Positions 11,340-23,798 of a stretch of DNA of 64,000 nucleotides are shown here, one piece after another. This DNA comes from Craterostigma plantagineum (taxonomy: Eukaryota > Streptophyta > Magnoliopsida > Lamiales > Linderniaceae), in NCBI GenBank assembly GCA_027422505.1, contig JAPQWV010000001.1, positions 62,001-126,000 on the forward strand, in the 5' to 3' direction. Under the pieces are notes generated by a model. That model was not told the origin of the DNA. It saw only the letters and a program-made list of their open reading frames with translations, and did no database searches. A program made the translations under genes and the position numbers. Position 1 is the stretch's first letter, and each line of letters opens with the position of its first letter.

Positions 11340-13830
11340 AAGATGCTCCAGAAACTAGACTTGCAGACGATCGTAACCATATAAGGCTCACTGCCTGGTT
11401 CTGCTTCAAACAGAAGACACTGCTCAACAAAGTTCAGCGTGTCGTGTGGTGCACTCTGAATTCAGACTGCTATTCAGACAATCATACCGTTTGGAGCAGA
11501 GAGCAGTTCAACCAAATTCAGGACTCTTACTCTAGGGAGAGGAAGGTACAAGAAAGTAGATTCTTGATTCCAGTTTTAAGCTTCGAAGAATTGCAACGAG
11601 GGAAACTGAAATGAATCAGATGAAGATTCCGAGAAATATGGGCCTTGACCGGACAAGTTTTAGCTACTACATCGGTATCCTAAATTCATCTCGTTGACCG
11701 GTCTAAAGTGCTTTTTCGAGACTAATTTCACATTGAAGTTAGAAAGAATCAACATTACTCGGCGGGTTTCACTACATCGGTTCATGGGTTTTCACCTCTC
11801 AGTCGGGTCTTCTCATCGGCATTGATTTGAAGCGAGACTAACTGGATATCGGACTAACTACTCTCTTAAGACCATCAATGATTACACACTCAGACCAAAG
11901 GGCGATGCACCAGACTGTAACTCAAGAAGTGCGTACCGGATAAGGCAGATAGATCTAGAAAGCAAGGATGCAACAAGGAAAACTGGTACTGAAGTTTGTT
12001 GGCAGATTGCGGAGCATTGGAAGAACCGAAATAACTTTCTGCTGGGATGTCAAAACTCCGGTATGCAAAATCTGCTACAAACTAGACTCATAGATGATCG
12101 CAATGATATAGGATTTGTTATTCGGTCACCACCTGGAGATAAGCAGTTTCGGCCAAACTGTCTCAGCTCTACGAAAACCGGAATAACTCTGTTTCTGGCA
12201 GACAGCGGCAGTTTGGGAAAACGGGCGTAACTTTGCGTACAGATATCCAAATTCCAGTCTACAAATTGTGAAGCAAACTAGACTCGTAGAGCTTCGCAAC
12301 GGTGTAGGATTTGAGGTCCGGTCATGCTTGGATGAAAGCAGTTTATTCGGTGAAGGACAATCAGATGCTCACTGCAGCACCTTCGCAAGAAATGGAATTT
12401 CTTTGTGCTCCGACATCCAAATTCCGATCTATCAAACTCTATGGAAAATAGACTCGGAGACGAACGCAACGGTATAAGTCTTGCTGCCTAAGTCGGCCCA
12501 GATGAAAGCAGGCTATTCGACGAAGTTCAGATTCATTTGCTGCCCCGAGCCTGATGTTCGAAATAAAAGCTGTCTCAATGTCCGTCACCGTGCAAAGATC
12601 TTACAAGACAAACTGGAAAAAAGATACGAAGATCAGGATTCCGCGACATTTGAAGATCAAACGGAATTCTTAGGCATTCTCATGTTTTGACTATCAGTTT
12701 TCAATCATCGAAGATAGAATATTCGCTGTTCAGAGAGTACAACTGATTAAGTCTTGAGAATCAAGGGAGAAGACGTTGAGCCAAGTTCGCATCCGCTGGA
12801 GCCAGCCAGTACCCAAATCAGCCCTCAACATAAGTTTCCAACTTGATTGGGATAGCTAGCACAGACCGGTCAAAGGCATACTCTACTCATCAGACATCGG
12901 TTAAGGGCCGAATAAGTGCTGAAATCATTCGACGGATTGTTGCAACTTCAAGAAAAACAGGAAATGCTCCACATTTCGCCCTTCTTGGAGCGGAAGATTT
13001 ATCGGTAATAAGGCTGCCTCTACAGCCGAGATTGCACTCAGTCGCTGAAGATCCTGAAACGTTGAGGAAAACTTAGATGGGCCTAATCGATGACAAGTTG
13101 CGCCGTACAAGAGTAGTAAAATTTCTCAGCCATCGATCAACGACCCTCAACTGACTTCGAGATTAAGCAGTCAAGCAACCAGAACTCAAGAAGTGTGTGC
13201 TAGATTGAGGAAGAAATAGAGAAATCAAGACCCGCTTCGGAAAAGCTGTTGCTGAAATTTTTGGGCAGATTGAGCAACGACCGGAAAAAGTTCAATAACT
13301 TTACGATCTGATGTCCAAATGCTGATCCGCAAACTCCAGAGGAAACTAGACTCATAGGCGGTCGCAACGGTATATTTCTCGCTGTCTAGTTCTACCAGAA
13401 GGAAATCAGTTTATTCGGTGAAGTTCAGCCTGTCGTCGCGAGTCGTCAAATGGAGCAGCTTCACGAGAAATGGAATAACTTTGCGTTGAGATGTCCAAAT
13501 TCTGATCCGAAAATTCTGGAGGAAACTAGACTTGAAGTCGGTCGCAATGATATATTCCTCGCAATCTAGTTCTGCTTGAGGAAAATCAGTTTATTCGCCG
13601 AAATGCAACCAGTCAACCGCATCTCGCAGCTGCAGCTACTTCACAGAAAGTAGAATATCTTCGCACCCGGGTGTCGGAATACCGCTCCGTCAATTTTCCT
13701 ACACAGTAGACTCATAGACGATCGCATCTGTGTGAACTTATCTGCCCGGTAATGGCTGAGAAAAAGCAGTTTATTCTCCAAAGTCGAGCCTGCTGCGATG
13801 CCTCGGTTTGCAATTCTCAACTCATGCTTG
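11340..13830. repeat. Diverged ~180-bp repeat array in the retrotransposon interior
   Basis: A module with an AAACTAGACTC-like core, then a GATCGCAACGGTATA-like string and a GCAGTTTATTCGG-like string, recurs at about 11351, 12079, 12275, 12445, 13342, 13522 and 13702. Neighbouring copies are 170-196 bases apart, with 180 exactly for the last two steps. It is preceded in most copies by a variant of AATAACTTTGCG..GATGTCCAAAT. Reading frames differ between copies, so the repeated unit does not appear to be a protein repeat. Function unknown. Confidence 0.75.
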
Positions 13831-13938
13831 CTCTTATCTTCTCCCATCTCACTCGTATGTGCTCTCACTCTTTTACCTAACATATGTGCTCTAATTGTTG
13901 GATTAAAAAAAAAAATCTTCTGAAGTCTATATATGTTT

Positions 13939-14182
13939 AGGGGGAGCATTATCTATTTTTAATAGGGGGAGAAATATATTGGCACTTGCATTCTTCTTGT
14001 GAAATCATTTGTATCTAACTGTATCCCTACTTGATATGTTATTAACTGACTTACTTTCAGTTGGGCTATTACTGAGATAAAAAGGGGGAGAAAAATTCTT
14101 TTGATTATCACAAAAAGGGGGAGAAATATGTTAGTAAATGTTCTTATATGTTAAAGTTTTGTGTTAATCAAAAGGGGGAGAT
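13939..14182 (+). other. Cluster of five polypurine tracts
   Basis: GGGGGAG-containing tracts occur at about 13939, 13964, 14081, 14113 and 14171. The last (AAAGGGGGAG) lies immediately before the right LTR and is the expected plus-strand primer. Repeated tracts of this kind are a Sirevirus hallmark. Confidence 0.85.
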
Positions 14183-15665
14183 TGTTGGATTTAAATATCT
14201 AAGCAATCCGGTTTGATGAACACAAAACTTAGTAATTGTATTACTAACATATTTATTGAGTGTGCAGATGAGCTCGGTTCGAAAAACAGATATCAAATAT
14301 GAGCTCAGGGCGAAAAACTGGATCGGTCAACTGCCGGTCAATACTGGTCAACGCGGTCAACTGTCGGTCAACCCGGTTTCGATTGGTCAGACTGGACTGG
14401 ACTGGTCCGGTATCGGTCTGGACTGATCCGGTTTCAGAGTGACTGGTCGGTTTCGGTCTGGACTGGTTCGGTTTCAGACTGACTGGTCGGTTTCGGTCTG
14501 GACTGGTTCGGTTTCAGACTGACTGGTCGGTTTCGGTCTGGACTGGTCCGGTTTCAGACTGACTGGTCGGTTTCGGTTTTGACTGGTTCGGTCAGTGACT
14601 GGTCCGGTCAATGACTGGATTGACTGGTCAACTGTTGACTGATGTACAGCTCTTTACTGCAGCAATAGAGGTACAGACAGATAAAGCTGACAGCATTGAC
14701 CAAAGTCAACAAAGGCTATCAACGGCTATTTTATTGAGTCTAACGGATATATTAAGGTGGGAAGACCTATAAAAACAACAGTGACGGGCAGAAACAAGCT
14801 AAGGATCCTAGAGCAAACCATATACACATTCAAATAGAGAAGAGAGAAGAACAAGGGAAAAGAGCAAAGAAGAAAATCAAGAGAGTTCTTCCAAGTGTGT
14901 GGGTTACAAAAGTGAGAGAGCTACAACGTTTAAACCCACGCACCTCACTCACATATTAGAGAGTTGAGCTTAAAGAGATTAGTTGAGTGAGAGTCTTAAC
15001 ACATAGACTATAAACAAGTGTATGTAGTCTTCGCATCGAGACGAGAAAGAATGGTGCCGTCTTAGCTAAGAGACGTAAAATATCAAAGTGGTTGTGAGGT
15101 TGCGGCCTACAACGTTTACGGTTGACCTTGCGGGGTGCCGTAAGTTTCCGACGGACTGTAAAAAGCTGTTGAAGTAGGTGGATTGTATTTTACGACTGCC
15201 TAGGGATTCACTAGATAAGGCTGAGGGCAGCCGGGTAGGTTGTACTGTGAGTGTATAACTGAAGTCTAGTGAACCTTCCTTGCGAGGAAGAAGGGGAGAC
15301 GTAGGAGATTTAACTCCGAACTTCCAGAAACAAACTGGTGTTTGCTTTCACACACACACACTAACATTACGCACAGGTTACCGATCTCTTTCCTACAAGT
15401 CAAAACACACACTCCAAATATCCACACCCAAGGTGTTCGATAAAATGCCTCCACCGTCTCTATACACCAAAACCGGACCAAAGCACCCACGTACACAAAC
15501 CACCATACATAGTTCACAGTCAAGCCTAATATATTCCGCACTTGGCCTTGATTGAAGATTGGAAACCGGTTTCACTCTCTAACCGGACGTGAAACCCACC
15601 GATGAGCGAAAAATGGTGACCGGTGTTATTCACCCCCCTCTAACACCCGGTCGACGATCCTAACA
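14183..15665 (+). repeat. Right LTR
   Basis: Same TG..CA ends as the left LTR. Differences seen: C to T near 14666; a 4-bp deletion near 14840; A to G and T to C in the stretch 15455-15473; and one extra C near 15637. The length difference (1486 versus 1483) is fully explained by these two indels. TATA box at 14766-14775. The CTTAT duplication follows at 15666-15670. Confidence 0.95.
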
Positions 15666-15670
15666 CTTAT

Positions 15671-15890
15671 TAATATGGTAACGATGATAACAGAAAACTG
15701 GTTCTGGATACCACTTATTATACAACTTTGTAGGGGTATTTTGGTCAGATCATGTAGTTGTCCTTTTTCTCTAAAATTAAAAGATATTGGGTCCTTAAAA
15801 CCGAGATTTATACTGACAGGGGCTGATTCATATTTTGAAACTTAACGAGGGGGGCTGATTCTTAAAGCCCCTTTGTAAATTTGAGAGGAA
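15671..15890. repeat. Right part of the interrupted repeat block
   Basis: Continues the repeat DNA broken by the retrotransposon: GGATACCACTT, a GGGGTATTTTGGTCA string, then TTGGGTCCTTAAAAC and CTGACAGGGGCTGATTC. The same string types end the elements at 38.3-38.4 kb and 38.9-39.0 kb, placing these sequences in one family. Confidence 0.55.
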
Positions 15891-16094
15891 CCTCGACCTA
15901 CCCTGAGTAAGCCCTGCAGTATGAACAAGAATGAGAATATATTACAGAATGGTGATTTACAGGGAATCTTTTCTATAAAATTTTTATTTATTCTATATAT
16001 ATAAATTGAGAACGATATGACCATTGTCGCGAACGTGATTGACGTATGACTATACAGTATACACAAGGAAAGTACACGCACCCTATAATTTATA

Positions 16095-16336
16095 CTCCCT
16101 CCGTCCCGTTATGTTTATCACATGTATTGGTGGGCACGGATATTAAGGTGGCATTATTATAATAATATAGTACAATGGAAATGTAAAAAAGTATATATTT
16201 GGACACGCATTTTAAGAATATTTAATATTATTATATTGATTGTTTGTGATAGTTTTTTGCTAAATAAAGAAAGGTGATAAAATTAGTGGGACGCCCGAAA
16301 TGGAAAAATGTGATAAAATTAGCGGGACGGAGGGAG
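16095..16336. mobile_element. Stowaway-type MITE
   Basis: 242 bp with terminal inverted repeats CTCCCTCCGTCCCG and its complement CGGGACGGAGGGAG, flanked by TA on both sides. These termini and the TA duplication are diagnostic of Stowaway (Tc1/mariner) MITEs. No coding capacity. Confidence 0.95.
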
Positions 16337-16910
16337 TATATCACAGAAAGTACCAAGTTATTGTTTCGTGTATCATTAAAATCGTCTCACGCAATTAGCC
16401 AAGTACCATGCACATATAATAGATATATATATATATATATATATGTAACATGTATATATATATCTATATATACTTCACGAAATTTAATCAGTTCACATAA
16501 TTCTTGAACATGATCCATAATTATCCATTTAATGGAAATTCCCCAAATAAGTAGTAAAGACCGAACAGGAGATTCATCATCATAATTATTTGTCACCATC
16601 TCGTCTCATGGTAGGGTAGACTAAGAATATTTTTCTTTTCTGATTAAATCCAAGAAGGTAAAGTAAAGCTAAAACAACTTTTTCCTGCGATGAAATTTTA
16701 AAAAATACGAAAAAGAAAAAGAAAAATTTGCACAGAATATTATGTCACCAATCCCGACAAACCAAACCTCCCTCACCCACCGCTATGTTTGTATCTATTC
16801 TATCTATGAGCAATTCATGATTAGTAGCAACTCTGTTCACGCATTCAGAGTAAAAAACTTTGATTTAATACAGACAATCCTTTGATTACTGTAGGCTGAT
16901 CAATCAACCA
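16337..16910. other. Spacer upstream of galactokinase
   Basis: No gene. Contains a TA microsatellite near 16424-16445 and AT-rich DNA. No confident TATA box or start-site element could be placed. Confidence 0.5.
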
Positions 16911-20028
<3,118 letters not shown>

Positions 20029-20301
20029 ATCATGCTGTCGTGACTACGTATTATCTATATCTAATTAAATAATTAATCATCAAGATTATCTTTTTCGAAT
20101 TAATTGACGTTTTCTTTCTCTCTCAAAGACTCCTTCGATGTATCAGACAATCTCAATCATCATCCTTGCTAGTTGATCTTCAATCACCAAATAATACTAT
20201 ATGCAGCATTTATAACATATATTGCATATTAACATAGATTCTCGCTTGCACTAATTACATTTCTATATATACATATATGTGTGTGTGTGTAAAAACAATT
20301 A

Positions 20302-20895
20302 TTAAAGGAGATTTCTGACGACGGCCCTAGCAACAACGGAAATATCACTAACACCCTTATTGACGCCGGCCAAAGGCGACCGACCAAAAACCCCGCCGAA
20401 GCTGTCCTCACAAACATCAGCCTCCACCGCCGCGTCGGCCATCCCATTCTCGGCGAACTTCGGGTTCCCTTTGGTCAGAGCCTCCACGGCTACAGTCACA
20501 TCGTACTTGAGAACCGTGCCGTACACCTGGGCACAGGTCTTCAAAGCGTTGCTGTAATAATGTCCTCCTCCTTCGTTACTGCTTTTCCTCCTCAATTGGT
20601 CGACGGCGTCGAGGGCTTGCTTGGTCTTGGCCTTGACGGCGCCCACCATGATGAGGCTGAGCCCGGTGATGTCCGCCGTGACGCTGCCTGGGTGTGCCCG
20701 GAGAGTGGCCATGCATAGTGGGTAGTTTGGGGTGTTCTTGCAAGTGCTTGTAATGAGAGCCGTTGATTTTTGCGCTTTAGAGTAGCGATCGGCGCCGCCG
20801 TTGTGCGGTGGCGCTGCGAGGCAGAAGAAAGTGGTCTGCAATTGGCTGGCGATAACGGCGACGGTTATTATTAGAGTAGTGACGATGAGTTCCAT
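20302..20895 (-). CDS. PMEI-domain inhibitor (pectin methylesterase or invertase inhibitor)
   Basis: Single exon, 197 residues. A hydrophobic N-terminus (about 1-27) is a secretory signal peptide. The domain has the four conserved cysteines in two pairs: STCKNTPNYPLC, and CAQVY plus VEADVCEDSF further on. These form the disulphides of the four-helix-bundle fold. Members inhibit either pectin methylesterase in the wall or acid invertases in wall or vacuole; sequence alone does not decide which. The inhibitor lies tail-to-tail with galactokinase (stops 273 bases apart). A TATA box (minus-strand GTATATATAA) lies at 20981-20990, about 86-95 bases upstream of the ATG. Confidence 0.9.
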   Translation of the reverse strand: MELIVTTLIITVAVIASQLQTTFFCLAAPPHNGGADRYSKAQKSTALITSTCKNTPNYPLCMATLRAHPGSVTADITGLSLIMVGAVKAKTKQALDAVDQLRRKSSNEGGGHYYSNALKTCAQVYGTVLKYDVTVAVEALTKGNPKFAENGMADAAVEADVCEDSFGGVFGRSPLAGVNKGVSDISVVARAVVRNLL

Positions 20896-20990
20896 TTTAT
20901 TTACTTAATTCTTTTAGCTGGAAAGAGAACTATATGAAGATGGAGCTATATGCCTGAGTAAATGGGGTTTATTATGCTCCTTATATATAC

Positions 20991-21712
20991 AGAGTCGAGG
21001 TTAAGCGTTGCGTAAATGAAATAAATATTGATATTATTTGATAATGTTTCGTCAAGGGTAAGGCGATGGGATTATATATGTGATCATCTTTCTCGTCACT
21101 TGTAGACAGTTCATGATTGTTACTACTATTGGCTTTTAAGGAATATATCCTATGCTGATAAATTCAAGAAAAAATAAAGCTGAATCGATTTTTGAAGGCT
21201 TACGGACAATAATTGATGATTTATATGATTCATAAAAATATGGTAAGGTTGCTTTTTTTTTTTTTTTTTTGTTTTCGGTTTGGTTTTGAGCGTCACCGAT
21301 TGGTAAAACCAGCTTTTATAAAAAGGCATGGGATAAGGCACTTTCGATTGCAGTGCATTGCATGGGATATATTTAAATAATGTATGTGCGCTCCCCTTTA
21401 AATCATCTTTAAAGGATAGGATATGTTGCAGGAAAGTACATCTTGTAAGATCGATACTATATATATATATATATTTTCAATTTATTACATATGTTGTACT
21501 AAGTCTAAGATCATCGTATTCGTCTGCAGCATATAGCGACGAGACTCGGTTTTATTTCATCTCTAACACATCGACGATAATAATAAGCATACAAACACAT
21601 ACATATATGCGATTTATTCTTTAATACAATCTAAAGGTGTCCTAAAAAACACAACCGTGTACGATCATTCATCATCATCCGTCGTCAATCGTCATGCAGG
21701 ACATATTATTAT
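20991..21712. other. Intergenic spacer
   Basis: No gene seen. Contains a poly-T tract near 21252-21270 and a TA microsatellite near 21460-21472. Probably holds the promoter of the inhibitor gene and the 3' flank of the PCC13-62-like gene. Confidence 0.5.
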
Positions 21713-22864
21713 TCATAACTCGGAAACTATACGATGGAGAAAGCTCTGATTCTCCAAATGAGACTTGGCGATTTGCCCGTTGGCCCCTTTGGGATAAAAG
21801 CCGCCGGGCTGGGCCTCATCGCCGCTGCTGTACACGATCCTAAGCACCTCCTCCGGCGTACGTGGGAACGCCAACGAGTTCTTATCGCCGGCGAGGACAT
21901 TGCCTGAGATTTTGCCTTCTGCGCCGAGCTCAGGCTCCACGATCAGACCTAAGTCTTTCACCCCTTTGTCGCCGAGCTTGTTCCTCAGCTCCGATATCTT
22001 GTTGGTGAATTCCGCCACCGTGATTCCGTACGGCTCCACCTTGTCCGTTGCCCGCTCGTACAACAAAGCCCGAATAATAGCGTCTTGGCCAGCTTCAACG
22101 GCGAGGAGCCCAGCCACAAGCTGTTTGATAAAATGCCTAGATGAATACATACACAGCATTCGAAGAATCTACGAGGTAATGTAAATTCTTTTTTTTGTAC
22201 CTTTCTTGACACTGGGCTTTCGAGCTTGGGATTCGCCCCAACATATCCAGTGAGACCAACGTAAGGGACGACGTAGCAGGCGAGAAGATAGTTGATGTCG
22301 TTGGCATAGGGATCAAAGGGAGGTTTAAGAGTCTTCCCAAAGGCGCTGTCCATGACAGTTGCGAACGACTTCGCACTCAGGTCCAAAAGTGGCCGAGGAA
22401 ATCCCTCCACCGAACTCTGAATCGCCCTGCATACCGTCGACCGACAAAGAACAGGCGACGGCGAACGTAAGTTTCATACTTCGACTTGGGTATATTGTGT
22501 GTGATTTTCGTGTTATTATAATTTGTGTTAGTTTTCAGTACCTGACGTGTCCGAATTCTTGGTAAGCAAACTGCGCAATGATATCCCTTATAAATGGACT
22601 GAGGTTGGCCTTCTGAACTCCGATCGGCGACGGCCCACCCTTTGCTAGCTCGGGCTCTAGCTCGTCGAGCCCTTTGCCGAAAGCCGCCCAAGCGAAGAAC
22701 TCTGCTTCAAGAAACTCCAAGTTCAAAGGGAACTCTAAGAGACTAACATCAGATTTGGGTAAATCATCCTTGTCATGATGCCAGGCGGCATAAGAGCAAC
22801 TGCATATTAGCGCAAGGAAAAAGCTAACGAGTGCTGCTGAGGCGAAGGTGGGCTGCTGTGCCAT
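21713..22864 (-). CDS. Desiccation-related protein PCC13-62-like (ferritin-like fold)
   Basis: Three exons on the minus strand: 22542-22864, 22201-22426 and 21713-22120, joining to 318 residues. The start MAQQPTF gives a clean signal peptide (about residues 1-27). An upstream in-frame ATG at 22930 is only a few bases below the TATA box (CTATAAATAG on the minus strand, 22936-22945), so it is probably untranscribed. Diagnostic segments: LLEFPLNLEFLEAEFF, AYQEFGHVRAIQ, FDPYANDINYLLACYVVPYVGLTGYVGANPKL (split here only by me for recognition), VEAGQDAIIRALLYERA and VEPYGITVAEFTN. The family (ferritin-like, from Craterostigma PCC13-62) rises in drying tissue and seeds; its biochemical role is unsettled. 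Gene intact. Confidence 0.93.
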
Positions 22865-22935
22865 GATTGCTGTTCTGTGTGAAGATGGCTTTTTTTTTCT
22901 TTTCTTTTCTCTGTCTTCGCTTAGTTGCATGGCTG

Positions 22936-22945
22936 CTATTTATAG
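22936..22945 (-). promoter_or_regulatory. TATA box of the PCC13-62-like gene
   Basis: CTATAAATAG on the minus strand, 72 bases upstream of the chosen ATG. It decides between the two candidate start codons. Confidence 0.75.
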
Positions 22946-22949
22946 CTCG

Positions 22950-23798
22950 GATAGGTTTCAGCAAGGTTCTACAGCTGTCGTGCTTTCGCCGGAGGATCGT
23001 GGCGAGGCGGTTGTAATGAAAAGTGGATTTTTTTCAGACGAGTAATAGCTTTCAAGGGTTGTGATTAGTTGGGAGGACATATGTATGTATTGCGATGATA
23101 ACATTGACTGCGTCGATTAAATATATTCAATGCGTTAACTAGAAAACTCGAGAGAGAAGATTAGGACAGAGTGAACCGTCGTACCGATGACGAGTGTTTT
23201 TAGTCGAGATCCTTGTTAGATACATTTTACCTCTTTCTTTTTTTTTGTTTTTCTGTAAATAATATCAGCCAAAAAGACGACATTTTGAAGTATTTTTCAA
23301 AACGCTAATGTTCATTAATAAATATAAATTTACGAGAGATAAAAGCCTAATAGATTCGTTTAATAACATTCAATCTTTCTGAGTGGATAAGACACAAATT
23401 TGAAAAGAAAAAAAAAAGACAATATTAAAAGTTTCGATTTTGAAGTTAGAGATGTAAGGATGTAATATTTCGGTGCAACTATTTTGCGTTAATTACAATA
23501 TCACCCCTTCAGTGATTAGCAATTAGCATCGCAGAGCTCTTTTACTTTGGTGGTTTTTGTCTGAACTTCTGTTAATCGGTCATTGACGACGTTTTCACGT
23601 AGTCATTAGGACAAAGTTAAAAAGTTACATCTTTCTACAGTTGAACGAATCTAATTTCACGAGGCGATAATGGAGATTTAAGGGTTTGCCAATATGAAAG
23701 TGCTGCAAAAAATGGGACCCTTTTATAGTGCTTGTCTTCTTCAATGTATTCATCGTCAGTGAGTGTGCAAATGGAGCAAAAGAAGATTTTTTGAAGCA
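22950..23798. other. Intergenic spacer
   Basis: No gene recognised. AT-rich with short poly-T/poly-A runs. It separates two divergently transcribed genes (PCC13-62-like on minus, galactosyltransferase on plus) and so should hold both promoters. No TATA box is clear on the plus side. Confidence 0.5.

Larger units (their letters stand above)
9487..15665 (+). mobile_element. Complete non-autonomous Sirevirus-like LTR retrotransposon
   Basis: The 6179-bp element has two near-identical LTRs (1486 and 1483 bp), each beginning TG and ending CA, flanked by CTTAT duplications. A primer-binding site for initiator tRNA-Met lies just inside the left LTR and a series of polypurine tracts just before the right LTR. 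The 3.2 kb interior has no open frame longer than 102 codons and no gag, protease, integrase, reverse transcriptase or RNase H motif, so it must borrow proteins from an autonomous partner. Multiple AAAGGGGGAG-type tracts before the 3' LTR are a known signature of the Sirevirus genus of Ty1/copia; the assignment rests mainly on this. By eye the LTRs differ by three substitutions plus a 4-bp and a 1-bp indel, so the insertion is recent. Confidence 0.95.

Noticed and set aside
22865..22930. Upstream in-frame ATG for the PCC13-62-like gene
   Set aside because: It falls a few bases below the TATA box, and the extension (KKRKKKPSSH) would mask the signal peptide.
23763..23798. Longer N-terminus of the galactosyltransferase
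   Set aside because: The extension begins at GTG; the first ATG is 23799 and gives a normal signal anchor.
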